Assembly (NCBI RefSeq): GCF_018991925.1
Contig: NW_024720724.1
Coordinates: forward strand, 1 to 64,000
Direction of reading: 5' to 3'
DNA length: 64,000 bases
Origin: Homarus americanus
Taxonomy: Eukaryota; Arthropoda; Malacostraca; Decapoda; Nephropidae
Shown here: piece by piece, positions 21,837 through 31,259 of the stretch
Layout of the letters: every line of letters starts with the position of its first letter
Position numbering within the stretch: position 1 is the first letter of the stretch
Notes under the pieces: model-generated
Told to the model about the DNA's origin: nothing
Seen by the model: the letters and a program-made list of their open reading frames with translations, nothing else
Database searches by the model: none
Made by a program: the position numbers and the translations under genes

Positions 21837-21999
21837 GATTTATGTACTGTACAGCCCTGTAAATGTATTCAATGCATATTATATCATTATGTCTAAATCA
21901 AATGTAAGTCTGTATATTTTCAGCCACCGGTTGCAACTCTATTAATAAACCGTTTATTATTATTATTATTATTAATATTATAATAATTATTATTATTAT
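21837..21999 (+). mobile_element. dispersed repeat copy A (LINE/SINE 3' end-like) with ATT tail
   Basis: Starts GATTTATGTACTGTACAGCC, ends in TGCAACTCTATTAATAAACC and runs into (TTATTA)n. The same ~113-bp core recurs at 57289 and its last 35 bp at 45939. The AATAAA hexamer next to a simple-sequence tail suggests the 3' end of a retroposed family. No protein is encoded in this piece. Confidence 0.7.
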
Positions 22000-22300
22000 A
22001 CGCACACATACATACATACATACATACATACATCCATACATACATACACGCGTATATAAAGAGGCATATACAGTACATACACACATTCATATTCAGATAC
22101 ACACACACACAAAACTTATTAAAACAAAAATATAAGTACACACGTGTACTTGAACACACGCATTGACACACATCCATACATACAGGTACATATGCGCACA
22201 TAAACACACGCTTGCATATACACATTCCTATCCAGAATCATAAACACTCACACTTACATACACACATTTTAAAACACACACACACATACACGCGTACATA
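22000..22300. repeat. (CATA)n and degenerate (CA)n tract
   Basis: CATA repeats at about 22005-22050, followed by imperfect CA-rich sequence to 22300. Confidence 0.9.
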
Positions 22301-22384
22301 AACACCGTCACACAAAAGAGCTTCGAAAAATGGCAAAACAAGATTAATGACTTTACTTTACATGCCGCTGTGACCCAGGGTTGA

Positions 22385-23303
22385 GAGGACACTGTGTGGG
22401 TGTGTGGGTGGTGGGTGAGGTGGGTGTGTGGGTGAGGTGGGTGTGTGGGTGAGGTGGGTGTGTGTGTGGGTGAAGGTGGAGTCAGGGGTGAGAGGTGGTG
22501 TGAAAAACGGGTGAGGTGGAATGTGTGTGGGGTGGTGGGGTTCAGCCGGTGGTGGAGTGGTAAGGTGTGTGGGTGAAGGTGGAGTGGTGTGTGTGTGGAT
22601 GTGTGTGGTGAGGTGGAGTGGGTGGGTGTGTGGGTGAGGTGGGTGTGTGGTGGGTAGGTGTGGGGAGGTGGGAGAAGGTAGATGGTGTGATGTGAGGATG
22701 TGTGGGTGAGGGTGGAGTGTGTGGAGAGCCGGTGGTGTGTGTGGAGTGGTGGGTGTGGGGGTGGGGAAGGTGGAGTGGTGTGTGTGTGGATGTGTGGGGT
22801 GGTGTGTGGTGTGGGTGTGGGGTGGGGGTGTGGGAAAGGTGGGTGAGGTGGGTGTGTGGGTGGTGGGTGTGGGGGTGGGAGGGTGGGTGGTTTGTGTGTG
22901 TGTGTGGGTGGGGGTGTGGGTGGTGGGTGAGGTGGGTGGGTGGGTGTGTGGGGGAGGTGGGTGGTGGGCATGGTGACTGTGGGAGAGAGGTGGGTGTGTG
23001 GGTGGGGTGGGTGTGTGGGAGGGTGGTGTGTGGGTGGAGGGAGGGTGTGTGTGGGTGGTGGGAGGTGGGTGTGGGAGGGTGGGTGTGTGGGCCAGGTGTG
23101 TGGGAGGGGGTGGGTGTGTGGGTGAGGTGGGTGTGTGGGAGAGGTGGGTATGCGGGAGAGGTGGGTGTGTGGGAGAGAGGTGGGTGTGTGGGTGTGTGGG
23201 AGGGTGTGTGGGAGAGGTGGGTGTGTGGGGATGGTGGGTATGGGTGGGTGTGGGTGTGTGATGTTGGATTGTTAGATAGGCAGGTGAGTGGGTGGGTGTT
23301 TGT

Positions 23304-23305
<2 letters not shown>
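22385..23305. repeat. 17-bp G-rich minisatellite (GAGGTGGGTGTGTGGGT)
   Basis: About 0.9 kb with clear 17-bp periodicity at the left end and looser GTGGGTGTG modules further right. G runs of three occur every few bases on the plus strand, so quadruplex formation is plausible. Confidence 0.92.

Positions 23306-23307
<2 letters not shown>

Positions 23308-23353
<46 letters not shown>
23308..23353. repeat. (CT)n microsatellite
   Basis: Perfect CT run of about 46 bp. Confidence 0.97.
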
Positions 23354-23357
<4 letters not shown>

Positions 23358-23439
23358 AGTATTCCACTAACGCTCACAAAACCCCTACCCGGCTCACCCT
23401 CGCCCCCTCCTCCGGGTAAATCACTTACCGTTCGTCTAC

Positions 23440-23715
23440 CTGGCGCGGTCGACGGTAATATACGTTATATAACCCGGGTGCAATTGATTCCATGGTGGGG
23501 CGATGGTGCCATAGTCTCCATAGGCGATACATTTGCCGTGGTGCCGTAATCCCAATAGTGTAATATAGTTGCCATGGTGTAGTTGATGTTACCTGTACAA
23601 TATTTACCATGGTGTCATAGTTGTAATACTGTATTCTTTGCCATAGTGATAGAGGCGCCATGGTACAGTAGTCGCCGTCAAAGGTGTTACCACTCCGGTG
23701 TAGTTAGAATGTTTT
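23440..23715. repeat. diverged tandem repeat with GCCATGGTG core
   Basis: Loose repetition of GCCATGGTG / GCCGTGGTG / ACCATGGTG followed by TAG/TAA at roughly 25-60 bp spacing. Old and decayed, with no fixed period. Confidence 0.5.
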
Positions 23716-23721
23716 TGTTTA

Positions 23722-23724
<3 letters not shown>

Positions 23725-23773
<49 letters not shown>
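23725..23773. repeat. (CT)n microsatellite
   Basis: Near-perfect CT run of about 49 bp. Confidence 0.97.
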
Positions 23774-23777
<4 letters not shown>

Positions 23778-23905
23778 ACCAAACAGACGTCAGGTGTGCG
23801 ACCATAAACCCAAAATTAATTATGAGTGTGTATGTTGATGAGGTCTTCCTTATGTGTGGGATTAGGCGAGGGTCTCTGAACACACCTAGATTACTATGAG
23901 CAGAT

Positions 23906-23952
<47 letters not shown>

Positions 23953-24350
23953 TTGATTATGAGAAACTTCCTAAGATGTGACATTATGAGATTATATTTT
24001 ACTCAAACATTATGAGTCGATTTCAATATGGCTCACTGATATGGAATTATGAGTCAAGTTTCTGTTGTGGGGTAATCTGTTTTTATTTAGGCCATTATGG
24101 TTTATGAGAGAAACTTCCTAGGATATCTAATGTAACTCAAAATTATGAGTTAAGATTCGGTGTTGGTTGACGGTGTTGGATTATGAGACGAGGAGGAGGG
24201 TTGTGAATTGTGAGGAAATATGGGTTTTTATTCTTTTTTGTGAGATTTTATGAGTTTTTTTTGTGAGTATTAAATGGTTTTGTGTTACTGTTTGGTTTTT
24301 TTGTTTTTTGGGGGTGGTTTCAGAGTTATTGTGTGAGAGTGACAGGTGAT
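23774..24350. other. spacer with a (CT)n run at 23910-23951
   Basis: TATGAG/ATTATGAG is repeated loosely between 23870 and 24250 (for example near 23970, 24010, 24045, 24145 and 24183), suggesting an old, eroded satellite. No gene seen. Confidence 0.5.
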
Positions 24351-24351
24351 G

Positions 24352-24377
24352 CTCTCTCTCTCTCTCTCTCTCTCTCT
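24352..24377. repeat. (CT)n microsatellite
   Basis: Perfect CT run. Confidence 0.95.
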
Positions 24378-24438
24378 TTCATAAGCATACAACAGTTTCT
24401 CCCAAAATTGTGACAGGAGCAGTTAAGGGTCGGGGTTA

Positions 24439-24463
24439 CCACACACACACACACACACACACA
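24439..24463. repeat. (CA)n microsatellite
   Basis: Perfect CA run. Confidence 0.95.
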
Positions 24464-24474
24464 GTAGTTCAAGT

Positions 24475-24565
24475 CAGATCAGGTCAGGTCAGGTCAGGTC
24501 AGGTTAGGTTAGGTTAGATTAGATCAGGTCAAGATAGGTTAGATTAGGTTAGGTTAGGTTAGGGT
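24475..24565 (+). repeat. interstitial telomere-type block switching TCAGG to TTAGG
   Basis: Five or more TCAGG units (AGGTCAGGTCAGGTCAGG) pass directly into TTAGG units, with TTAGA variants, then TTAGG again. Both are arthropod-type telomere units, TCAGG being known from beetles. Confidence 0.85.
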
Positions 24566-24917
24566 GCCATAAGACAACGTATACTAGCAGGTTGGCACTG
24601 AACAACTCTTGATAAATTAAAGGCTTAAAATGAGGCCGTTCCTTTATCGGGGTTCACTGAGGTAATTAGTTCATGTCTTGAGGCCAACCCAGGGTAATAT
24701 TTTCCTCTAATCTCTTCAAAGGAGGGAGACAAAAGGGGAGGGAGGGGGAAAAAGGAGGATGGGAGAGGGAAAAAAGGGACGGGAAGGGAGATATTTTTAG
24801 TCATTAGGTAGAGAAAGGGGGAAAAAAAGGAAGGTATTTTGGTAGTTGAAGATTTATAGTCAAGATGGATGATTGGATTGTATGTCTGTCTGTCTCTGAG
24901 GAAGAAAGACGATGGAT

Positions 24918-24918
<1 letters not shown>
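24566..24918. other. spacer with purine-rich tract
   Basis: About 350 bp. 24715-24845 is G/A-rich (GGGAGGGAAAAAGG). No gene seen. Confidence 0.5.

Positions 24919-24973
<55 letters not shown>
24919..24973. repeat. (GA)n microsatellite
   Basis: Perfect GA run of about 54 bp. Confidence 0.97.
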
Positions 24974-24976
<3 letters not shown>

Positions 24977-25004
24977 AGGGTGGGAGAGAGAGATAAAGAG
25001 AGAA

Positions 25005-25220
25005 GGTATCGCCCCAGTATATCCCCTCACCTTCAAAATATCGCCCTTATAGATGTGAAATATCGCCAGAGACTGAAAATATCGCCAAAATCGCCATGCA
25101 GACTAAAAACTATCGCCATACAGATCTTAAATATTGCCATACAGACCTAAAATATAACCTTTTGGACCTAAAATATTGCCTTACATACTTAGAATTTTGC
25201 CATTATTCCCAAAAATATCG
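25005..25220. repeat. decayed ~25-bp repeat with ATATCGCC core
   Basis: AAATATCGCC or AAATATTGCC recurs about every 25-30 bp with CATACAGAC between. Units are strongly diverged. Confidence 0.65.
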
Positions 25221-25269
25221 TTCAATCTCTAATCCTACCTGAATGACCTCAAGAGAAAGATGAAATAAT

Positions 25270-25765
25270 CGCTATTGTAACATCCACTAAAACTACCACC
25301 ACTGCCACCACTATCACCTACACTACCACCACAATCACCACTACCACTACAATCACCACCACCACCATCACTCACACAATCACCACTATCCCCACAATCA
25401 CCACTACCATCAATACTACTGCTACTACCAGTACTATCATTCACCACCCCCACTACCACCACCACTACCACCAACACCGCTACCACCACCACTACCACCA
25501 ACACCGCTACCACCACCACTACCACCAACACCGCTACCAATTAATTACTACCACCAACACTACCACCAACACTGCTACCACCACCACAACCACTAACACT
25601 GCTAACATTCACCACTACCTCTACCAATTACCCACCACCGCTACCACTACTACCGCTACCACCACCACTACCACCCGCCAACACCGCTACCACCACCACT
25701 ACCACCATCATTCCTACCACCATCATTCCTACCACCATCATTCCTACCACCATCACCACTAACAG
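25270..25765. repeat. (ACC)/(ACT) trinucleotide tract
   Basis: Imperfect ACCACCACT repeats with CACCGCT interruptions. 25715-25755 is a short ATTCCTACCACCATC tandem. Confidence 0.93.
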
Positions 25766-25859
25766 CTATCGACGTTTATGTGGAAAGTGGTCAATGGCAC
25801 TTAGGCCAAAACTGCGGCCACTCACAAAAGTCGAAATTGAGAATTAAACTGCCCATTCT

Positions 25860-26260
25860 GCCACAGCGAAAGGAGAGGGGGAGAGAATGATGGAGGGGGA
25901 GGGAATGGGGAAGGGAGAGAGGGAATGAGGGCGAAAGAGGAACGGGGAGAGGGAATGGTGGATAAAGGGATGGAAGAAGAGAGGGAATGAGGGAGGAAGA
26001 GAAAGAGGAACTGAGGGAGGGAATGGTGGATAAAGGCATGGACGTAGGGAGGGAGGGAGGGAGGGAATGATGGATAAAGGGATGGAAGAAGAGAGGGAAT
26101 GAGGGAGGAAGAGAAAGAGGAACTGAGGGAGGGAATGGTGGATAAAGGGTTGGAAGAAGAGAGGGAATGAGGGAGGAAGAGAAAGAGGAACTGAGGGAGG
26201 GAATGATGGATAAAGGGATGGAAGGAGGGAGGGAGAGAGGAAGGGAATAATGAAGGAAGA
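25860..26260. repeat. 69-bp purine-rich tandem repeat
   Basis: GATAAAGGGATGGAAGAAGA recurs at about 25963, 26073, 26142 and 26211. The last intervals are exactly 69 bp (23 codons), so the minus strand reads as a 23-residue Ser/Pro/Leu/Phe repeat. Flanking units are rearranged. Confidence 0.88.
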
Positions 26261-26339
26261 ACTATAAAAAAAGCAACAGTTAGAAAGGGATAAATATTTG
26301 ACCATTTACCATAAAACAGAATATTATGGGGCCGTTTGA

Positions 26340-26560
26340 ACTGTTTTTTTTTTTTTTTAGATGGACAGGAATTAATTTTTTGGGGGGAGAGGGAGGATAG
26401 GGGAGGGGGGTTGTGTGACCTGTTTTGTGTTTTTTTTTTTACGTACCTGTAGATGAGAAGTGTTTTAATTTCAGTAGTTGTGTGTGTGTGTTTTTTTTCG
26501 GTATTTTTGTGTTTTAGTGTTTTTATTTGCAATTTTTTTGTGTGAGTATTTTTTTTTTTA
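26340..26560. repeat. poly-T and T-rich segments
   Basis: Homopolymer T runs at about 26344-26360, 26430-26440 and 26490-26560, mixed with GTGTGT. Confidence 0.85.
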
Positions 26561-26634
26561 TGGGGGGAAAATATTTGAGGCTTGTCTGTTAATTCTGTTC
26601 GTTTGTTGTTTTATTGAATGTTTGAGAGGGTTTG

Positions 26635-26646
26635 TGTGTGTGTGTG

Positions 26647-26680
<34 letters not shown>
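26635..26680. repeat. (GT)n(GA)n microsatellite
   Basis: GT run directly followed by a ~30-bp GA run. Confidence 0.95.
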
Positions 26681-26682
<2 letters not shown>

Positions 26683-27217
26683 AACCCGTCCATTAAACAC
26701 ACAGTCTCCCTCTTGCCACAGTAAACACAACCTTTGACTCAGCCAGCTGGTGTGATCACAGACTGGCGTTCATCTAGGAGGGTCACTGAGCGCTGTAACA
26801 TATTGATGGTCATCGCTGTGTTAGTGTTCTGTGGTAATTCACGTCATTCATTCCTAACCAGTGAATTCAAATACGGATGAAGGAAATTACGTTCATGAAT
26901 GAGTTAAAATAAAGAGTTTTATTCGCGTACAATCAATAATCAAAGGTAAAAAAATACACCCCAAATTTCGTTCCAAATAGAGTCCAAATGATGTCATTCC
27001 CCAACGTAAATTAAATGAATAAACTGGACCCAAAATAATATCATTCACTCTCAATTGCAATTTGCCGAAGCTGAATGATTGATCATCAATTTTAGGTAGC
27101 ATTAAAAATTTCAGACACCAATTATTGTCGTCCAAATGGTCCAACGTGTAACTCTCACTTTAATCAACACTCAGTAGTGAATGAAAGATGTAGGTGGGAT
27201 GTGTAGGAGTGACAGAT

Positions 27218-27219
<2 letters not shown>
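26681..27219. other. single-copy looking spacer
   Basis: About 540 bp. A minus-strand frame of 83 codons (27144-26893) has no recognisable motif. Not called. Confidence 0.5.

Positions 27220-27264
<45 letters not shown>
27220..27264. repeat. (CA)n microsatellite
   Basis: Perfect CA run of about 45 bp. Confidence 0.97.
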
Positions 27265-27266
<2 letters not shown>

Positions 27267-27337
27267 TAAGCACTTTATCTCACCTCTACCTGAGCATTAG
27301 TAGTCGATCATAACCTTTCTGAACACTTTCAATCCAA

Positions 27338-27396
27338 AACCTAACCTAACCAAACTAACCTAACCTAACCTAACCAAACCAAACCAAACCTAACCC
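27338..27396 (-). repeat. interstitial (TTAGG)n, minus strand
   Basis: CCTAA units with CCAAA variants. Orientation is opposite to the blocks at 24475 and 28996. Confidence 0.9.
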
Positions 27397-27482
27397 AGTC
27401 TCTGAATATTTTCAATTATGAGCCCAGGAATTGAAGACGGCAGGAGTAGTGATACAACTATAGACCATCATATTAGAGTTAC

Positions 27483-28165
27483 GGGGGAGGAAGAGGGAAG
27501 GGAGGACGAGGGGAGGAGGGATGGGTAGGGAAGAGGAAGGGAGGGGGAAGGAAGGGGAGGACGAGGAGGAGGCTGGGGAAGAGGAAGGGGGAGGGGGAAG
27601 GGAAGGGGAGGACGAGGAGGAGGATGGGAAGAGGAAGGGAGGGAGAAGGGGAGGGATGAGGGAGGAGGATGGTAGGAAGAGGAAGGGAGGGGGAAGGAAG
27701 GAGACCAGGGAGTGATGGGTAGGGAAGAGGAAGGAGGGGAAGCGAAGGAGGACGAGGAGGAGGATGGCAGGAAGAGGAAGGGGTAAAAAGGGGAGTAGGG
27801 TGGAGGAAGAGAGGAGGAGAATGGGGGAGAGTAGGGAAGGAAGAGGGGAGAAGGAAGGAAATGACGATTAAGCTGAAGAAGAAGAGGGAGGAGGAGAAAA
27901 GAAGGGGAAAGAAGGAGAAGGAGGAAGAACAGGGGGAGGGGGAGTAAAAAGAAGGGGAAAGAAGGGGAGAAGGAGGAAGAACAGGAGGAGGAGGAGTAAA
28001 AAGAAGGAGAAGAGGAAGGGTAGGAGGATGGGAAGGAAGAGGGAGGGTAGGAGGTGGAGGAAGGTGTAGGAAGAGAAGAAGAAAGAAAAGGAGGAGATGG
28101 AGAAGGAAGGAGGATGAAGAAAGAGTTCAGTATGGAGGAGGAGGAGGAGGAGGAGGAGGTGGTAC
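27483..28165. repeat. purine-rich GGAAGAGGAAGGGAGG block
   Basis: About 0.7 kb of G/A-rich irregular repeat (GGGAGGACGAGG and AAGGAGGAAGAA modules), ending in (GAG)n at 28135-28160. The minus strand reads as Ser/Pro/Leu/Phe low complexity. Confidence 0.92.
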
Positions 28166-28600
28166 CCAAACTATGCACCTCAACCTCCTCCAAATATCAC
28201 CACCACCTCCACCACCACCTCTTCCCACCTCCCCCAAAAAAACCTAACTTAAAACACAATCTATCTCACCTGTCATCATCATTAATTAAACATAAATTAC
28301 CTTACACCAGACTAATTAAACCACAATTTAACCCCCAATCCAAAACATCCACGTAAATAAGTCAATATAATTACCTTTTTTTCTTTTTTTTTTAATTGAT
28401 TTTGACATGAATAGAAATGCTAATTGTCCCTTTTTTTTAAATATTAGAGGTTAAGATTCTTGACGATGAGAGAGGAGTCAGGGGAATGCCTTAGTGTGGA
28501 GCGTCAGGTATTTCTTATTACTGGGCTCGTCACATACCTGCCTGGCGACGAGGCTTCGAACATCTTACTGAACTTGATAAAATTCCAAGTGATATAATTC
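28166..28600. other. non-coding spacer
   Basis: Starts with an ACC-rich tract (28195-28235), then AT-rich sequence to 28600. No gene seen. Confidence 0.5.
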
Positions 28601-28601
28601 T

Positions 28602-28677
28602 GTTATGTATGTATGTATGTATGTATATATGTATGTATGTAATGTATGTATGTATGTATGTATGTATGTATGTTATG

Positions 28678-28708
<31 letters not shown>

Positions 28709-28754
28709 TGTATGTAATGTATGTATGTATGTATGTATGTATGTATGTATGTAT
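28602..28754. repeat. (ATGT)n microsatellite
   Basis: About 150 bp of ATGT units with three single-unit phase slips (TAATGT). Confidence 0.97.
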
Positions 28755-28813
28755 TTTATTATTATTATTTAGTTGTCCTGTTTTGTGAGTTGAAATAATA
28801 CTCATGTTTCTTT

Positions 28814-28859
28814 TTGTTTGTTTTTGTTTGTTTGTTTGTTTGTTTGTTTGTTTGTTTGT
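28814..28859. repeat. (TTTG)n microsatellite
   Basis: About eleven TTTG units. Confidence 0.95.
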
Positions 28860-28995
28860 GTATCCCAGGTATTGTTTATTTGTTTGTTTTATTCCTTTAT
28901 ACCAGGTTTGTTTATATCGTTTCTTTGTTTGTGTATTAAAAGAAAAATTAATTAAGCGTCCAGGTAACTGTATTTCCGTCTTGTGAAGCATCGCC

Positions 28996-29260
28996 AGGTT
29001 AGGTTAGGTTAGGGTAGGGTAGGTTAGGGTTAAGTTAGGTTAGGTTAGGTTAGGTTAGGGTTAAGTTAGGTTAGGTTAGGGTAGGTTAGGTTAGGGTTAA
29101 GTTAGGTTAGGTTAGGTTAGGTTAGGGTTAAGTTAGGTTAGGTTAGGTTAGGGTAGGTTAGGTTAGGGTTAAGTTAGGTTAGGTTAGGGTAGGTTAGGGT
29201 TAAGTTAAGTTAGGTTAGGTTAGGGTAGGTTAGGGTTAAGTTAGGTTAGGTTAGGTTAGG
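28996..29260 (+). repeat. interstitial (TTAGG)n block, 265 bp
   Basis: TTAGG units regularly interspersed with TTAGGGTTAAG and TAGGGTAGG variants. The combined pattern GGTTAGGGTTAAGTTAGG recurs at about 40-60 bp, so there is a higher-order repeat on top of the 5-bp unit. Confidence 0.94.
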
Positions 29261-30290
29261 TGAGTTTTGTTGATTATAATATTGACTACGGAAAAAACAA
29301 CTATTAAAAAATATCTATAACAAGATATATAATGAAAATACTATAAAAAATAGATATGAAAAAGTGTTTACTGTTAATAACTCTTAAGAAAACTATAATG
29401 TAAAATTGTGAAGGGTATTTTATATTATTTTATTGGAAACTTGTTTAGAGAAATAACGAGAGAGTTAAAATTATATGTCTTATTATAGCTTGAGGAAATT
29501 GTCATATATGAATATATTTATTTTTTATTTTTTTCCTTCCTTAGGGACGAGAACTGGGGAGAATTTGTAAGATATTAACTTTTATTAACATTCTTCCGCA
29601 GTTTGGTGGGGAAAAAATTGTCAGAGGTAGGTAAGTATTTGGGGAAATTTTTCGCTCTGAAATTTTAGGACAGTAGGAAGCATAAAAGTGAGCAAATAAA
29701 TTAGTTATAATGAGATATTTTATGATCGTGGTGGAGGAAAATGACAAGAAATTGTTATAAAAGATAAGAGATTATTTTTTAAATGTTCTTAAGGCATGGG
29801 GGCTTTTTTTAGGGGTGGGGCGGGGAGGGGGGCAGGGAGGGGGGGGGAGAAACATTTACATAAATTTAAGAAAAAAGGAACCAACAGGATTATTTAAAAC
29901 ACGATTTATTTATTTATTTATTTATTTATTAAAGACTTCATCACCTTACTAGGGAAAACCTCAGGGGGGCTAGGGAAAAAAATATATTTCATAAGAACCA
30001 CTCCTTCAGCTTGGCGGGGAGAAAAAGAAACTGTTTGTAGAAAGTTGGAAGGTACTCAATCAAGTTTAGGGAGAAATTTCAGCTCAGAGAAAGATGTATC
30101 TTACGAAAGTTAACATGTGTGGGGAAAGGTGTTTAGAACTTCCCCAGATAGACTCGTGTAGGGAAGGTTTGTTGTGTGAGTTTACTGGTCTGTGTTAGGG
30201 AAACTTTATATGGGAAAGTTTGGGAGGCGGGGAAATTTCTTATGGTAATAACATGAGGCATAGGTTGAGTGTGAAGGGTGAGAGTGGTAA
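29261..30290. other. AT-rich non-coding stretch
   Basis: About 1 kb, A/T-rich, with a G run near 29818-29850 and (TTTA)n at 29905-29931. No open frame of interest. Confidence 0.55.
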
Positions 30291-30304
30291 GGCGAGGGGG
30301 CCGT

Positions 30305-30815
30305 AGAGCGGGTAGGGAGGGTGAGGAGTGGGTAGGGAGGGTGAGGAGAGTGGGTAGGGAGGGTGAGGAGTGGGTAGGGAGGGTGAGGAGTGGGTAGGGA
30401 GGGTGAGGAGTTAGGTGGTGGAGGAGGGTAGGGAGGGTGAGGAGTGGGTAGGAGAGGAAGAGGGGTAGGGAGGAGTGGGTAGGGTGGGTGGAGGAGTGGG
30501 GTAGGAGGGTGAGAAGAGTGGGTAGGAGGGGAAGAGTGGTGGGAGGGTGAAGAGGTGGAGGGGGGTGAGGAGTGGGTAGGAGGTGAGGAGTGGGGAGGTG
30601 AGGAGGGTGTAGGAGGGTGAGGCGAGGGGATGAGAGGAGTGGGTAGGAGGGAGGAGTGGTAGGGAGGTGAAGAGTGGGTAGGGAGGGTGTGGAGGGTAGG
30701 CAGGGTGAGGAGTGGGTAGGGAGGGGTGGGAGGTGGGTAGGGAGGGTGGAGTGGGGTAGGAGGGTGAAGAGTGGGTAGGAGGGTGAAGAGTGGTGAGGAG
30801 AGGAGGAGTTAGGTG
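30305..30815. repeat. 20-bp minisatellite (GAGGAGTGGGTAGGGAGGGT)
   Basis: Perfect 20-bp units at 30317-30415, then increasingly irregular. Each regular unit has three GGG runs with short loops. Confidence 0.93.
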
Positions 30816-31255
30816 GTGAAGGATGAAGGAGCGATAGAAAGACAGTGAGAATGAGAGGAGGAGAGAGAGAGAGAGAGAATAACCTCCCATGTAAACAAAA
30901 GCAAAAAACAAATCACAAGAGAAAAAAATACCAAGAAAAACTCCCACGAAATTTAACAACAAAAGCAAAATAAATTCTCACATGAAAACTAACAAATCTC
31001 TTGAGAATTGTTGTTCCTTTCTACACACAAACTAAATTCTAGAACCTACTACCGTTGAGATTGACGAGTGTATAAATACTTAATGGTTTCTTAGTATTTT
31101 TTGACTTAGGCCAAGAGAGAATTTAAGCCTCTCACACCATCATCAGGAAGAAATGTCAGAATTAAGTGGAGGCTCAGTGTTAAGACTCGCGATTATTTGG
31201 AGCTTTTAGGTCAAGGTGCGAGCCGATAACAACAGAACAACAGTGAACTCTGATA
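30816..31255. other. spacer with short GA run
   Basis: GA run at about 30857-30878, then AT-rich sequence. No gene recognised. Confidence 0.5.
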
Positions 31256-31259
31256 AAAG

